Of a stretch of DNA of 64,000 nucleotides, positions 45,366-57,570 are shown piece by piece. The translations under genes were made by a program, and so were the position numbers. The stretch is from contig JANPWX010000161.1 of NCBI GenBank assembly GCA_024734555.1, positions 607,370 through 671,369 of the forward strand, written 5' to 3'. Every line of letters begins with the position of its first letter. Position 1 is the first letter of the stretch. The notes beneath the pieces are model-generated. The model had not been told where the DNA came from. It saw nothing but the letters and a program-made list of their open reading frames with translations, and made no database searches. This DNA comes from Trochalopteron elliotii. Lineage: Eukaryota > Chordata > Aves > Passeriformes > Leiothrichidae.

Positions 45366-47325
45366 ACAAAACTGTGGGAGTGCAGAGATGGAAGACTGCA
45401 AACAATTCCTGGGTGTGAATAATTCCTCCTCCCCTTTGTGGGTTCTTTTTCTAGCTTATGTTCAGATATACCTTTTCTTTTCATTTTAGGTATCCTTCCC
45501 AGATACCAAGTTTTATACTCCCACTCCATCTCTTCATCACTCATGAATCCTGTTTATTTAAACTGTATTTTTGTTGTTTATTTAAATGTATGTTAATGTG
45601 AAGAATTTCTAAATGGTGTAGCAATTTTTTTTCTTCTTTCTGTGCCTCTATTGTATTGGAAGACAACTTGTACAACGTGATGTGAAAATACCCTCATATT
45701 TTCTAGTTATGCTTTATCTGTCTGGCTCTGTGGTGACCCTCTGACCAAATAATATCCTCAGTCACTTAGATATCCTCATTATAACCATTAGGTTAAGTGC
45801 TGAGCAGAAAATGTATATACTGTACCTTAAGTTTCTAATGTCTGTGGCAGACTTTAGATTGGTGCTATCTTTTTTTAATGGCCAGCAATTCAGTTTCTTG
45901 GATGAGGTAGTTAATTGGTTCTTTATTGTCTATAGCCTCAGCAAAGCTTTTTTTTCCTTTTGTGTTTGTGAAAATCTCTTACCCTCTATTTTTAGCATAT
46001 TTTTTTTGGAGGGGAAATAGCAGAAAAGACTACAAAGTACATGTGATTTTGCAGGGATTTAGAATTAAAAATCACTTTTCCAGTGCTATGAAAAATCCCA
46101 ATGAAGCAAGACTCTGTAAACGAATCTGAAACTCCAGCTGAGCTCTGAGTCCTAAGCTGAGGAGAGGGGCCATTGGGGGCTATGTGGGGGAGTGAAATTT
46201 AAGGAAAATTCAACTGGAGATTTTTCCTTTTGTTGCTGGTTTCCAGGACTTTGCAGCCACAGAGGTCAGAAACTTATAATTATTATTCCTTTAGCACAAT
46301 TATGATGATTCTCATGTGTTCACCTGCCACCAGCAGCTGAAGCTGGGTAAAAAAAAAGCTCCTGAAATAATTGAAGACAATGAAATAAGGAGGATTTAGG
46401 AATATTGCATTAGGCACCTGAAATTTTATCTGTTTAGAACTGCTGTGGAATTTCTGTCTCATGGCTCTGGGCTGAGGTGCCAGGCGAGTAAGAGATGTTT
46501 GTGTGCATGGAGTAGCTGCAAAATCAGCTGGTTTTTTATTAAAAATATGAGCTGGAGAGTCCCAGTGTGTGCTCAGAGGTGGGTATGGTGTGTTGGCTGT
46601 CCCAGAACTGAGCAAGACTTGATGTTCCTGCAGGCAGGCAGGGACACTCCAGGCTGTGAGAGTGATCCCACTGCAGTGCCTGAATGCCCACCTGGGAGCT
46701 GGGTGTTGCAAAAAAATCCCTCTGATTTCCTTTGGGTGGCAGAGGAGGAGGGTTTCAAGTGCTGAAATGCCCTTTTGGCTGGGAAGGTGATGCTGGGGAC
46801 ACTGGTTTGTTATGGGCTGCTGAGGGCAGGAAATGCCAGAGCTGCACTTTCACCTTTTGGAGTGGAGGTTGTTTTCCTTCTTAATCAAATTGAGGCTGTC
46901 CTGGTCTGCTCTGAGCTCCAGCCTTGAGGAACCCATTCCTTGTGGGTCACTAATTCTGGGGGGGAGGGAGGCCTGACATCTCTCTCCTGGCAGGCGTGGT
47001 GGAAAGGTCATGTGCAAAATGGGGAGAAATATATTTGTTTTCTCTGCCAGGTCCTCACTCCTGTGCTCATTTAGCACGGGTGCTTGCAGATGATGAATCC
47101 AGCCCTGGAAAATCTGCTCCTATATGAAGTTTTTTTGCAAAGAGATGCAACCCGTTTTGGGTTTCTGCAAACACAGGTGCCAGGGTGAAAAATATACTGA
47201 GTTCTGAACAAAAATTAATCCAAGTCCTGAAAGGACTTACTTTGCTTACAGTATTGGTGTTGGTGCTGCAGATATAGCGAGTCCTCGTAGCTCAATGAGT
47301 TTGTCCCTGGTTAATGAAGTTGTTT
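45366..47325. other. Intergenic, AT-rich, no gene seen
   Basis: AT-rich to about 46400, then mixed. No CR1, LTR or exon recognised. Confidence 0.45.
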
Positions 47326-47329
47326 CAGA

Positions 47330-47522
47330 GGAATTTTTTTTACAGTGAAGGTGATAAAACCCTGGCACAGGCTGTCCAGAGAGGTGGTGGATGCCCCATC
47401 CCTGAAAAGAAAGAGTTCAAGCTCAGGCTGGACAGGGCTTTGAGCAAGTTGAGGCTGTCCCTGTTCATTGCAGGACTGGGTGGCTTTTGCAGCTCCCTTC
47501 CAACACAGACTATTCCATGCTA
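47330..47522 (+). repeat. CR1 3' end
   Basis: 'gataaaaccctggcacaggc', 'ccagagaggtggtggatgcc' and 'ttgagcaagttgaggctgtc' follow the CR1 order, ending 'cttccaacacagactattcc'. Confidence 0.88.
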
Positions 47523-48555
47523 ATAAAGTGATAAAGGCTGAATTTGTGTGAGACAGGAAAAATCACTGCATGGTGCTGCTTTACAGAGAAATAGTGTGGG
47601 ATGAAGCACATTGTGAAGCACCAGTGTGCTGGGGCAGGCTGTGGGGAGGACAGGGAGTAGCAGAAACCTGGGAGGTACCAAAGGTATTCCCAGCAGGAGC
47701 CTGCCTGGCTGTAGGAACCTCTCTGGGCATCTGCAAGCCCGGGGTGGATAAGCTGGTTTGCAGCCATCCTCAGCCCCACAGGGAGCCATGAACACTTATG
47801 TTAGCTGTGCTTACAGCACGTTATTCCTTAGCTCTGCACTTACACAGCACCACTAAGCACCTGCTAATGCTCTGGAGGATTTTTAACCATGCATAGCTTG
47901 ATTAAATACAAACAGAGCCAGATATGCAGGGGAAATGTGGCTGTAGTCACACAAAACCTGTGTGCCTGATGTGGGTTTTTTGTATCCAAACAAAAAGCTC
48001 CTGGTGATGACACCACACTTTCTACCTGGGACTGGAACAGGGTGGGACAAATGCCTTCTCAGGGCACTAAAATTTTCCTTGCTGCTTTACAGAGGTTAAA
48101 TAGAAGCGAGGGATGTGTTTCCTGAGCACGGACAAGTCCCTCTGATTTACAGCCATGTGGGCAAGAGCAGAGCCACTTACATTTGGAGAGCAGTTTAGAG
48201 AAGGAGCACAACAGCAGTGAAACAGCTCTGAACTCTGCAAGGTGCTGATGAAACGCCTCCCTTGCACTCTGTCCCACCGGGATCTGCTCCTGTAACTACT
48301 GTGGAAGTTGTTTCAAAAGCCTTGTGGCTTTGTGGTTTAGCACCAGGTGTGTGCCAAAGGCTCACAGGGAAAAGGGGCTGTTTCATTCACTGGAAATGCC
48401 CCCAGATGCTGGGTCCAGCCTGTTCCTGGGCTCTGCTGGGATGGGAGGTGCAGGTGAGGCTGGGCTGGGAATGTTCCCCCTGGGAAGGGGCCGTCGGAAC
48501 TGCACGTGGAGACCGAGGCAAGAGGGGAGCAGCGTTCTGAGTAAATTGTCAGCAG
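47523..48555. other. Intergenic, no gene seen
   Basis: Unique-looking sequence without recognised exon or repeat. Confidence 0.4.
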
Positions 48556-48559
48556 CCTT

Positions 48560-48850
48560 TCTGTGTGTCCTCCCCTCGCCTCGGCTTTCTCCTCACCGAC
48601 ATATCAGCGATGTTTATTAAGAGATGACAAGTCTATCAGGCCTCATAAGCAGCCTTTCACAAGGAGGAGATCTTATATCCAGAGAGCATCATCAATCTTG
48701 TCTCTGCTCTGCTCTTCTGAGCAGCTGATAGCGAGCAAGGCTCCATCCTCTTTCCCCCTCCTTCCCACCCCTTCCCCTCTCCTCCCCTTCCCCAGCCCTC
48801 TGCAGCACAGCAGGAGCCAGCCGAGGAGAGATGGATTTGCATTGAAGTGT
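48560..48850. promoter_or_regulatory. Candidate conserved non-coding element
   Basis: Repeat-free with 'ccgacatatcagcgatgttt', 'aagagatgacaagtctatca' and 'gagcatcatcaatcttgtct', suggesting MEIS/PBX-type TGACA and ATCAAT cores. A C/T-rich tract follows at 48740-48800. Confidence 0.3.
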
Positions 48851-49129
48851 TTGTGGTGAAAAGAGAGAAGGAGCAGGAGCAACGCAGCCCCCACTGCCTG
48901 GGCTGGGGGTGGTCCAGGGATGCAGGATGAAGTGCACCCCAATCTGCTGCCCAGGCAGCTGAGGGCTGCTTAATTTTGGGGGGGGGATTGACACTGAGCA
49001 GGGTCAGTGGGTGGGTAGAGAGCAGAACATGTCCAAGCTGAGGCTGGTGCTGTGCAAGGTGAGGAGTGATGCTGCAGTCCAGCTGTGCCCCTCTGATGCT
49101 CCTGCCCCTGGAAGAGCCATGCAGACCTG

Positions 49130-49300
49130 TTGTTGCCCAGAGAAACTGTGGTTGCCTCATCCCTGGAAGTGTTTAAGGCCATGCTGGATGGACCTCTGAG
49201 CAACCTGGTCTAGGGGAAGGTGTCTCTGTCAATCTGAATAATTAGATGATCTCTGAGGTCCCTTCCAAGCCAGGCCATGCTGTGATTCTGTGACTCTCTC
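49130..49300 (+). repeat. CR1 3' end
   Basis: 'gttgcccagagaaactgtgg', 'tccctggaagtgtttaaggc', 'agcaacctggtctaggggaa', 'gatgatctctgaggtccctt', then 'tgtgattctgtgactct'. Confidence 0.92.
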
Positions 49301-51570
49301 ATCTCTGCTGGGAGCTGTGGCTGTTCCCTGGGGGCAGAGGCTGCTGGAAGAGGGATCCTGTGCAGGCTGAGCAGGTTGAGCAGATATACTGTCCTTTGGC
49401 ATGTAAGGTCAAATCCAGACAATAATATGCAAGGGCTCAGAAATCCCCTCTCAGAGCAGGAATCATCACTTCTGTTTCTATTTTACAGAGTTCATCCTAT
49501 CTTATAAGTAACTTTTTTTTCTTTTTTTTTTGCATGATCTGCAGACTTGACACTCATGGTGAGCTGATGGGTTGGAAAACCACTGTTACCTTTTCTCCCT
49601 GGCCAAATTAAGTTTCTAGTTATTCCCTCTGCCTTCATTTTCCACTTCCTTCTTTTTCCTTTTTCCAATTCTTAAAATTCTTTTCCTCTGCTTTTATCTG
49701 AAGACCCTGACTGTTTAGGACTAAATTTTGTGTCCAGCCCTGAACAGTAAGAATGTGCTAAGAAAAGCTGCCCATTGCCTCTTAGAAATCCTCTTCTCAT
49801 GGCTCTGCTCATGCTGGCAATGCCTTGGTCTCAGGGGAAAAGAGATGGATTTACTTCTGGGAGCTTATTAGGTAGCATAGCAGTCAGCTTTTTCCACAAA
49901 GTTTTTTTTTGTTCCCTGGTGTTTCCAAGAGTTTTATGGCAGAGAGAGGGAGCTGAATGACCTGTGGGGGAGTGGGTTTTAACTTGTGGCAGCTCAGAGT
50001 TGAGCCTGGATGTCCTCAGCTCCCTGTCTCCCATTGCTGGAAACAACTATAAAATCACCTTTATCAAATATATATAATCCTCCACCAAGGATTTAGGCTA
50101 TCAGACTTGCAAGTGTGGGACGAATGTTGACACATCCTCGTTAAAAATGTTGCTAAACCTTGCATATCTGATGTGCTTTCTTTTTTAAACTAAAAACTGT
50201 AGACAGATAAATATAACCAGGATGCACCTCACCAAGTTTTGCAGAGACAGACAGTTTCTGTCTGAAGATGCCTCAGAAGAGCTGGCAATTTCAAGGAGTT
50301 GCCATTAAAACTTTATGATGAGAAATTGAACACAAACCTCACAGAATATTTAAAGCATTAAAACTAACCCTGTGTGAAATTTCCCACCGATCCCTTTAGG
50401 AGGAGGCAGGAGTTTATGCTCCGTTTTAAGGCTCCTCATGCACAGCCTCGACCAGGATGGCACAGGAGCTGCCTGTGTTAACAGATCCTCCTGGGATATG
50501 TGGTGGAGAGAAATATGAGCCTTTCTAGGAGGCTTTTGGAGTCTGATCCCATTCCCTTGAGTTTGGTGTGAAATCTGTTAACTGTGCACGGTGCCTGTAC
50601 CTGGAGCTCAGGACCCAAGCTGCCAAAAGAATTTGGCTTGGATTGAAAAAGAAAAGCCTGAGGTAAAGAATTGGGAAGAGGAAAAGTGGTAGAAAATGGC
50701 TCTCAACTGAGTAAAGGCCTGTCAGGAAGGAAATTAGTTGCTGCATTTATTGTTTAGGTGTGAAGGGATGGTGGGAGTTGCACCAAGATCCATTTGATTC
50801 AGTCTGGTGTTTGTGATGGCTCCAGCCCTGTGTGGTTTAGTGGAAGGTGGAGGAAACTGAAGAGCAGGCAGCTGCAGGGTGGACTTATTCCCATTCTTCT
50901 CTGTCTTTCAAAGGTCATTGGAAGCCCAAGGGTTTATATCCCTTCCAAAATTCTGTAGCATTATGATTAGGTGTCATTAAACTTGCTGCCTATGATGTGC
51001 CAACATTACCCTTTTGATTCATACACATTTTCCTCCTGTCCTTTTCCTCAGGAGTGGAGAGGGAAGAGCCTGACACATCCTTCCCCTGCCCTGGACTCCC
51101 AGGATCCAAGGACAGGCAATGCCAGCACTGTGAGCCCAGGTTTGCTTGTTTTGCTAGGGAGACAACAATGGATGCTGCAGGTTTTGCTTTTGTAAGGTCT
51201 CTATTTCCCCAAAGGAAGCTGCTAGTGGACCTTCTAGAGGCAAAGAGTAATTCCTGGCTTCATGGAAAGCACTAGACCTGTCACAGCCATGCAGCATCAC
51301 TTCACTGAGAGAGGTGTGCTGTGTCCCCCACTGATCACCCCACTGTGGCTCAGCCTGTGCTAGCAGCCAGGAGAGCAGGTAGCACTGAGGGAAATCAGGT
51401 ATTGCAGGTTCTCCATCACCTCTGCACCTTTGTTTTGGTGTTCAAGGGGCTTCACATTCTTCATGTCCCTTCTCCTGGAGTGGATGGGCACAGGGTTTTT
51501 CTCATACCCATGCAGCCCTTGGTCATTGATGTGTTTTCCCCCCTCCTTTGCTATTGCCAACGTCTTTAAA
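49301..51570. other. Intergenic, no gene seen
   Basis: No exon recognised. T-rich runs at 49511-49530 and an AT-rich patch at 50050-50090. Confidence 0.4.
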
Positions 51571-51574
51571 TGAG

Positions 51575-52190
51575 GGAGGTAACCTCTGGAAGGTTTATTA
51601 CTCAGATAAACATCAGCTTCAGAAGTGGTGGATTTTCAGAGGAGTAAGAAGTCAGCCATGGCGAGAAGTAGTGAACCCAGTTTCTTTGTTACAAAGCAAT
51701 ATATAACATTCTGATCCAATGGAAAGTTGCCAGAGTTTATTTTGCTTTTCTAACCTATCACCTTTGCCTTATTTTGTGGCAATGTGTCTACTTTGCATCA
51801 AACCCAATAGTTTTCTATCTCACACACATACATATGCTTCTATTTTAACTTACTCCATAAAATGACATCACTTCACCCTAAAACTCTTCACTATCTTACC
51901 CAATACAGCTTCCTACTCATTTAAGGCACACTCTTACTTGCAACCATAGGAATATAAGTTTATGATTTTTCTGCTTAATGTCTGTGTACTTTTACTATTA
52001 TATGAATCCAAGCTTCTCCCAAGGTTGCAGATCAAACCCTTCAGTACCTGTGGAAGTCTCTATCTTTCTGTCTCCTACACTTTGCTATTCTGGACATTTG
52101 CTTCCCTGGGCTGGGCCTTTGCTGGGAGGAGGCTGAGGAGGCTGGAAGAGATCACCTTTTTCTGTCTGAGTCTGTAGTTCATGTCCAGCC
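51575..52190 (-). mobile_element. Possible LTR-derived sequence, minus orientation
   Basis: The left part has TTTATT-type signals that read AATAAA on the minus strand (near 51595). Further in are an AT-rich TATA-like patch (51700-51710) and pyrimidine-rich, stop-poor sequence. The style resembles songbird ERV LTRs, but borders and family are not secure. Confidence 0.35.
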
Positions 52191-52970
52191 TCAGTTTCTC
52201 CATCAAACAGGTGGCTCAGCCTCCTTTGGACAGCAATCCATCATGGGGGGGTCCCCAACCTCCCTGTGCACTCATGGCTGGGAAGATGGGCAGCAGCAGC
52301 TCAGGAGAATGGAGCTGGAATTACTCCTTTCAGGTCAGCGAGGGTCACTGCCAGGAGAGGCCATTAGAGAAGCACATGGAGACCCCAGCCAAGTTGTCTC
52401 ATCCTTTGTGGCATCTGTGCTGTTGCAAATCACTTTCCTTGGCAGGAAGGCTGTCCTGGGCCATGGGATGGGGGTCTGGGGTCCACAGGGAGACCCTGCT
52501 CTGTGTAGGCAATGTTTAGGAAGCACGGAGAAGCTGCCAGGAGAGCCTGGATTTTCTGGAGTGGCAGCTCTCTTGGAGCAAAATGTCTTTTCCACTGCTG
52601 CAGAAGCTGGTATTGTGGACTCCCAGTTTTTGTCTTGCTGCCATCAGTGAGAAAGAGGGGAGGAGTGAGAGTTTCTCCCTCACTTTGATGCTGTTTGGGA
52701 TTTGCCTTTTTTCTTTATATGTTCTCTGTGTTCTTTGCACATATATTTGTAGCCCTGCAGCCTATTGTATTAGTGGCTTGTTTTCCCAGTACTTTTCCAT
52801 GGCCTTTCTGTAGGCAGAAAAACAAATACCAGAGCTCCAAGCCCCAGGGGTGCAAGGCCCCTGTGCTGTCTGGATTCTTCTTGGGGACCAAAGCTGAGAA
52901 CCACTCTTGCAGATACATTTCCATGGACAAAATACAGCCAGTGCTGAGGGAGGGCTCCAGAGAAGGGGCT
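52191..52970. other. Intergenic, no gene seen
   Basis: Unique-looking sequence. Open frames lack similarity to known proteins. Confidence 0.4.
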
Positions 52971-52974
52971 TGAC

Positions 52975-53212
52975 CTGGGGGGGAATTGCACCACCACTTT
53001 TCCTCCTAATTGGTGCTTTTTATCAATTATGCTAATTTCTTAAAACCTATAAAGCTGTACTCACCCCTGGAGGGGGTGGGCTTTTGTGGACATCTTTCCA
53101 TAACTGCCTCTGAAAGCCTTCAAACAAAGATCCCCTTTTATATTGCCTCCTTAATTACCTAAAATTATCTCGAGTTTCATTTCCAGGCTGGGAAAAAGGC
53201 AACAACTTCTGT
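52975..53212 (+). mobile_element. Probable solo LTR, ERVL-like, plus orientation
   Basis: An AT-rich promoter part with TATAAA (53048-53053), then a 'gaaagccttcaaacaaagat' segment comparable with 'gaaggcccttcaacaaata' in the 36-kb LTR, ending near 'aaaaaggcaaca'. Its 3' part is repeated at 53653-53760. Confidence 0.5.
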
Positions 53213-53306
53213 TTGCTCCAAAGCAGACATTGACTCAGGAAAAGGCCCCCTTCCCAAATTAGAAATGCCACAGTGATGAACCAGCCTGCTTCATGTCTGG
53301 TTTTTG
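53095..53306 (+). repeat. Local direct duplication, copy 1
   Basis: Starts 'tttccataactgcctctgaa', includes the LTR end and about 90 bases of downstream flank, and ends at 'tgtctggttt'. Copy 2 lies at 53653-53836; a 26-29-base segment (about 53212-53238) is absent from copy 2. Confidence 0.85.
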
Positions 53307-53401
53307 CCTTTGTGGACATCACTCTCCACTTAACACTCTCTCAGACTTCCTGAGAGGTGGCTGTAGTCAGGTTGGTCTCTTTTTCCAGGCAACAGCTGAC
53401 A

Positions 53402-53645
53402 GAATGAGGGAAATATAGGTTGGATATCAGGAAAAAGTTTTTTACAGAAAGAGTGATAAAGTATTGGAATGATCTACCTGGGGAGGTGGTGGAGTCACCA
53501 TCCCTGGATGTGTTTAAGAAAAGTCTGGATGTGGCACTCAGTGCCAGGGTTTAGTTGAGGTGTTGGGGTTGGGTTGGACTTGATCTTGAAGGTCTCTTCC
53601 AACTTAGTGATTCTTGGTGATTTTTTTCCAACTTAGTGATTCTTG
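53402..53645 (+). repeat. CR1 3' end with reiterated tail
   Basis: 'ggttggatatcaggaaaaag', 'ggagtcaccatccctggatg' and 'ggttggacttgatcttgaag'. The terminal 'ccaacttagtgattcttggt' occurs twice, at about 53598 and 53628. It lies between the two copies of a local duplication. Confidence 0.88.
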
Positions 53646-53652
53646 GTGACTT

Positions 53653-53836
53653 TTTCCATAACTGCCTCTGAAGGCCTTCAAATAATGATCCCCTTTTATA
53701 TCACCTCCTTACTAAAATTATCTTGAGTTATACTTCCAGGCTGGGAAAAAGGAAACAAGTTGACCCAGGAAAAAGCCCCTTCCCGAATTAGAAATGCCAC
53801 AGTGATGAACCAGCCAGCTTCCTGTCTGGTTTCTGC
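53653..53836 (+). repeat. Local direct duplication, copy 2
   Basis: Second copy of 53095-53306, 558 bases downstream at its left edge and 529 at its right because of an internal deletion. I judge the copies roughly 90 percent alike by eye. Confidence 0.85.
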
Positions 53837-55385
53837 TCAGCTGCTGAAGTTTCAGGGCTCTGACTTTGAACATGGGCATGGCTGTGGTTGTGCCATGGCT
53901 GATGGACCCCGTGGCAGCCTGTGGGAGCATTCCTCTCTCCTCCCAAACACCAGGACTCACATCTGAGCATGCAGAGGAGCAGCTGCAGCCTCCAGGAGAG
54001 CCCATAATGAGGCCAGGATCTCCAGCACGGGGCCTGCTTTGTGTCAGCTCTTGGAGGAGGCCGTGGGTAATTACCTCTCCTGTCTGCTCCTCGCTGGCTC
54101 CCCTGCAGGTTCAGATGCTCCCTGGCAGGGAGGAGAGCACTCAGATCCATCATTTAAAATTCTGATGGCATGCTGCAACATGGGAAGGGATTTTTACATC
54201 CTAAGGACTCTGGTGTCATTGCTGGCTGTGCTGCTCGCCTGGTCCTTTTTTACCTGTTGGGAGGGTACCTGGAGGGTTTCCCTGCTGTGGGGTTGTAGCT
54301 GTGCTGGTCTCCTCCCACCAGGCCTCTTGAGTCTGTGGTTGCCACCTCAGTTTGGTCTCATGTTTGAGATATTCTGTATTGTGCTGGATGAGCTGGAAAT
54401 GGCAGCAAGGAAGAAGGTTGAGAGGAAGGAAACCCAGGTTAGAGATCACTGTAAATTGCTGTAACCCTTCCTTTACCTGATGTTAGCACCTTTGCAGTGG
54501 GAAAACCTTTTTATAAGGTTCAACCTGATGGTTTATCAGCTGTTTTTGAGCCAGCAACCTTGGCTTAGAGTTTGAATCTGTGCTGTAATTGGTCTCTGTC
54601 TATAGAACTGGGTAATGTACCCTTCATTGTGCAAAGCTGCACAATATGAAGGGCATTTTCTGTCAACAGAGAGAAAGGTCCCGGGGGGAACACTTTTACC
54701 TGCCTTTGTCAGCAGTGGGGAAGGACACTTGGCTACATGAACTGCATCTTGCTCTCCTCAAGGCAGCTCAGCTGCCTGGATGTTTTGTACAGCCTCACTG
54801 GAAAACAAACCTGATCAAACAGCAGGGTCTGGCCTTGCTGTGGGCTGGGAGGAAAGTTGCCTTTTCTGTTCTGCTGGGCCAAGGACCACGTGTGTGGTCC
54901 TGTCTGTCCTTCTGGCAGTTCCTGGCTGTCCCAGCGTGGCTTGGGCTTGGTAAAGGAATGGCATGGACCTTCTGCAGAGGAGGAAGAACCCTGGTGTGTA
55001 GACAGATGCAGAAGTGGCTGAAACAGAAAAATATTTTAAGCTGGGGAGAGCAGGGTGGGTTTCTGCTTTCCACAAGCCAAGTGGGACTCAAAGGGAGGAA
55101 GTGATGGGGTAAGGGGAAAGCCAACATTTCTGTGCCTGAGTGCAGGGGCTCTGCTTCTGTCTCAGTATTTTACTTTGCCTGTGCCTGCCACCTTCCCTGT
55201 GTCCATCAGCCTGTTGGTGACTGGGGGACGTCTGGGGTGAGCATGAGGCATGCCAGCACTGGAGCCAGGGTGGCGAGGGAGGCAGGTAAAAATGTCACCA
55301 AGAGTACAATCCCAGCCCTGTCATGGATTTAGGGCCATGCTTAGGAACAGGAGCAGGCTAGTGCCTCTGTTTGGAGTGATGCTGA
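53837..55385. other. Intergenic, no gene seen
   Basis: Unique-looking sequence. The 141-codon frame at 54039-54464 has no known similarity and no splice logic. Confidence 0.4.
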
Positions 55386-55389
55386 GACT

Positions 55390-55830
55390 TGATATGGAGG
55401 GCACGGCGGCCGGCGTTTGGGGGGTGGCGCTGGGACTGGTCCAGGGGGATATTTTAAATTTCTTTTCCATCCTTGCCGTTCTCCAGGACTGTTATCCGTT
55501 CGGCCAGGAGGTGGCTCTGGAGCTCGCTGCGGAGCCGGGCACAGCGTGCAGTAGCCACGGCGACAGGGAGGGAGAATCTCGGAGCGTCACCAGTCGGCGA
55601 TGGAAGGCAGATGGCCTTCCTTGGAGCTTCCAGACGGGATGCGTGCGTGTCCTCTAACACACATATGCAGAGGCAGCCTCGGCGCATTCCCGAACGCCCC
55701 TGACACGGCGTGCTCTGATGCAATGTTTAGGAAGTGGGGAATATGCTCCTGGTGCTGGTAACACAAGCTTGGCTCGGGCTGTCCCTTGGGAGCGGGGATG
55801 ACTCCGAACGCGCCGTCACACCAGATGTAG
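55390..55830. promoter_or_regulatory. CpG-rich orphan block, candidate promoter or conserved element
   Basis: More than 25 CpGs in about 440 bases, against CpG-poor surroundings, with homeobox-like 'gatattttaaattt' inside. A CTCF-like string 'ccaggaggtggctct' begins at 55504. No recognised exon. Confidence 0.4.
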
Positions 55831-57329
55831 GCTGCTCTCCAGAGCTGCGGGGAAAGTTGTTGTGCGAGGCAGCCTCTCGGAGATGTGCAAAAGAGGAGCT
55901 GCCTTTGTGCCTGGCAAGGTCCCCGGGGATGGAGGGTATCAGGGGCAAAGCAGAGAAAGCCTTGATAGAAGTACAGAGAAGCATCGCTGCTGTCTAGGAA
56001 GATATTGGCATCCCAGGCTTTGGAGTCTGTGCCAGAGCTTGTGCCTGGGACACACAGGGCTGCCAAGGCTGAATGACTTGCTCTCTGTCATCCCTGGGCA
56101 GTGCTGTGCCCTTGAAAATTGGAAAACTCCAGGCCTTAGTGCTCCTGTGAGCACTACTCCGGGGGTAGAACAAGTGAGTTCTACTCCTGTGAGTAGAACA
56201 AGATCAGGGTAGGTAGCCCAGGGCTCTCCTCATGGTTGAAGCTTTGGGATGCCCTGGAAGCAGGGAATTCCTGCTCTTCTCTTAGTGCTGTGATGTGGTT
56301 CCTAGTGGTCTCCTCTATGCTGAGAGGATAAAGAGAGAGTTAGCCCTGTAAATCTAAGTAAGTCTGCACTTTGATCCCCTTTAGGAGCTCAGAGAGGAGC
56401 TGGAGGGACCTTTTACAGCAAAACTTGGAATTCACGTTTTGAAGAGCAGGAAGGATGGGGAAAGTCAAGTGGGACAGGGCTCCTCAAAGGACAAAGAGAA
56501 AAAACAGGCCTAGAGCTCACCTGGGCTGGAGCAGAGATGTGTTCAGTTTGTTTCATGGAGGCACCAGGGTCTGACACAGTTTTGTCTCTTTATCTCCAAT
56601 GGCCCAGCAGTGCTGCTGGCAGTGCTGGCCAGACATTCTGTTCACTTTCCCTCTGCTCTGAGATTAACAGAGACCCTTGCACTGACTTTGTGGGTTTGGA
56701 GTTAAGTGCAAAATGCTTTGCCTGTTGACTTACAGAAGTCTGTGGCAGGACCAGGGGCTACAGCTGAACCTCAGCCTCCTTTGCAGCCAGTCCTAGGAGC
56801 CAGGACCAGCAAGTGGGCCCTGTTTTGAGGTTCTGGTTGTTTGTTCTTCGTATCCTGTTTGCTGGTGAAAGCTGAGGGAAGGGTAAGGGCTTTAATTCAG
56901 CTCTAGAGTCTCTGCTGGCTACTGCCTTGTGCTTTGCCAGTGCTGTGTGAAGTGGAGAAAGGGATTATTCAGCACCACTGGTCCCAGTCTTCAGTCTGGG
57001 AGCAGACTTTTGAGGACAGGCCTCAACCCCAGGTCCTTTTTTGCTAAAGGAGCTGGATCTAGAATTACAGCTGATTTGTTTCTCATTGAGAGCTGTAGGG
57101 CAAGACCTTCCTCTGTGGCCTGAGATAAGCTGCAGGCATTGAACTGAGAAACCCAAACTTGTTGCCATATTTCAGGCTGTGCAGTGAAGCCTGTCTGCTC
57201 CCTGCCTCTCTATGGCTTCCTGGGGAGCTGGAGAGAAAGAGGAGAGATTCCCCAGGCTCCATGTGAGGTGCAACTGTAATTCAGTCTGGGTTGCTGGACC
57301 CGGAGTCCGCTGTGGGCTGTTGAAGGAAT
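55831..57329. other. Intergenic, no gene seen
   Basis: Unique-looking sequence without recognised repeats or exons. A short direct repeat ('gtgag-actac/tctac-tcc-gtgag') occurs at 56148-56203. Confidence 0.4.
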
Positions 57330-57570
57330 ACGTGCTCTGCTAGGGTTAAATGCTTACATGAAATCAATACAAGTTTTATTGCCACCACGTGATGTCAGCT
57401 GGAACTCTGCCACCCGTAATAGAAGCTGTGTTAGGTCTCCCCCTTCCAAGTGCAGGACAGATATATTGGTCTAGACAACTGAAAAATAGTGGTATATTGG
57501 GAGGCTGCGTTTTCATTATGTAAATGGAGCTCTACAGGAGGATTAATTGATTATTCAGTTACTATGGATC
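57330..57570. promoter_or_regulatory. Candidate conserved non-coding element
   Basis: 'ttattgccaccacgtgatgt' (E-box CACGTG at 57386-57391), 'gatatattggtctagacaac' and 'gaggattaattgattattca' in a repeat-free block. PBX/homeobox cores near 57540-57560. Confidence 0.35.

Noticed and set aside
44836..45544. Long frames across 44978-45365
   Set aside because: They span undetermined bases, so their length is an artefact of the gap.
54039..54464. 141-codon plus-strand frame with hydrophobic stretch
   Set aside because: Hydrophobic residues come from T/G-rich sequence; no family recognised and no splice sites around it.
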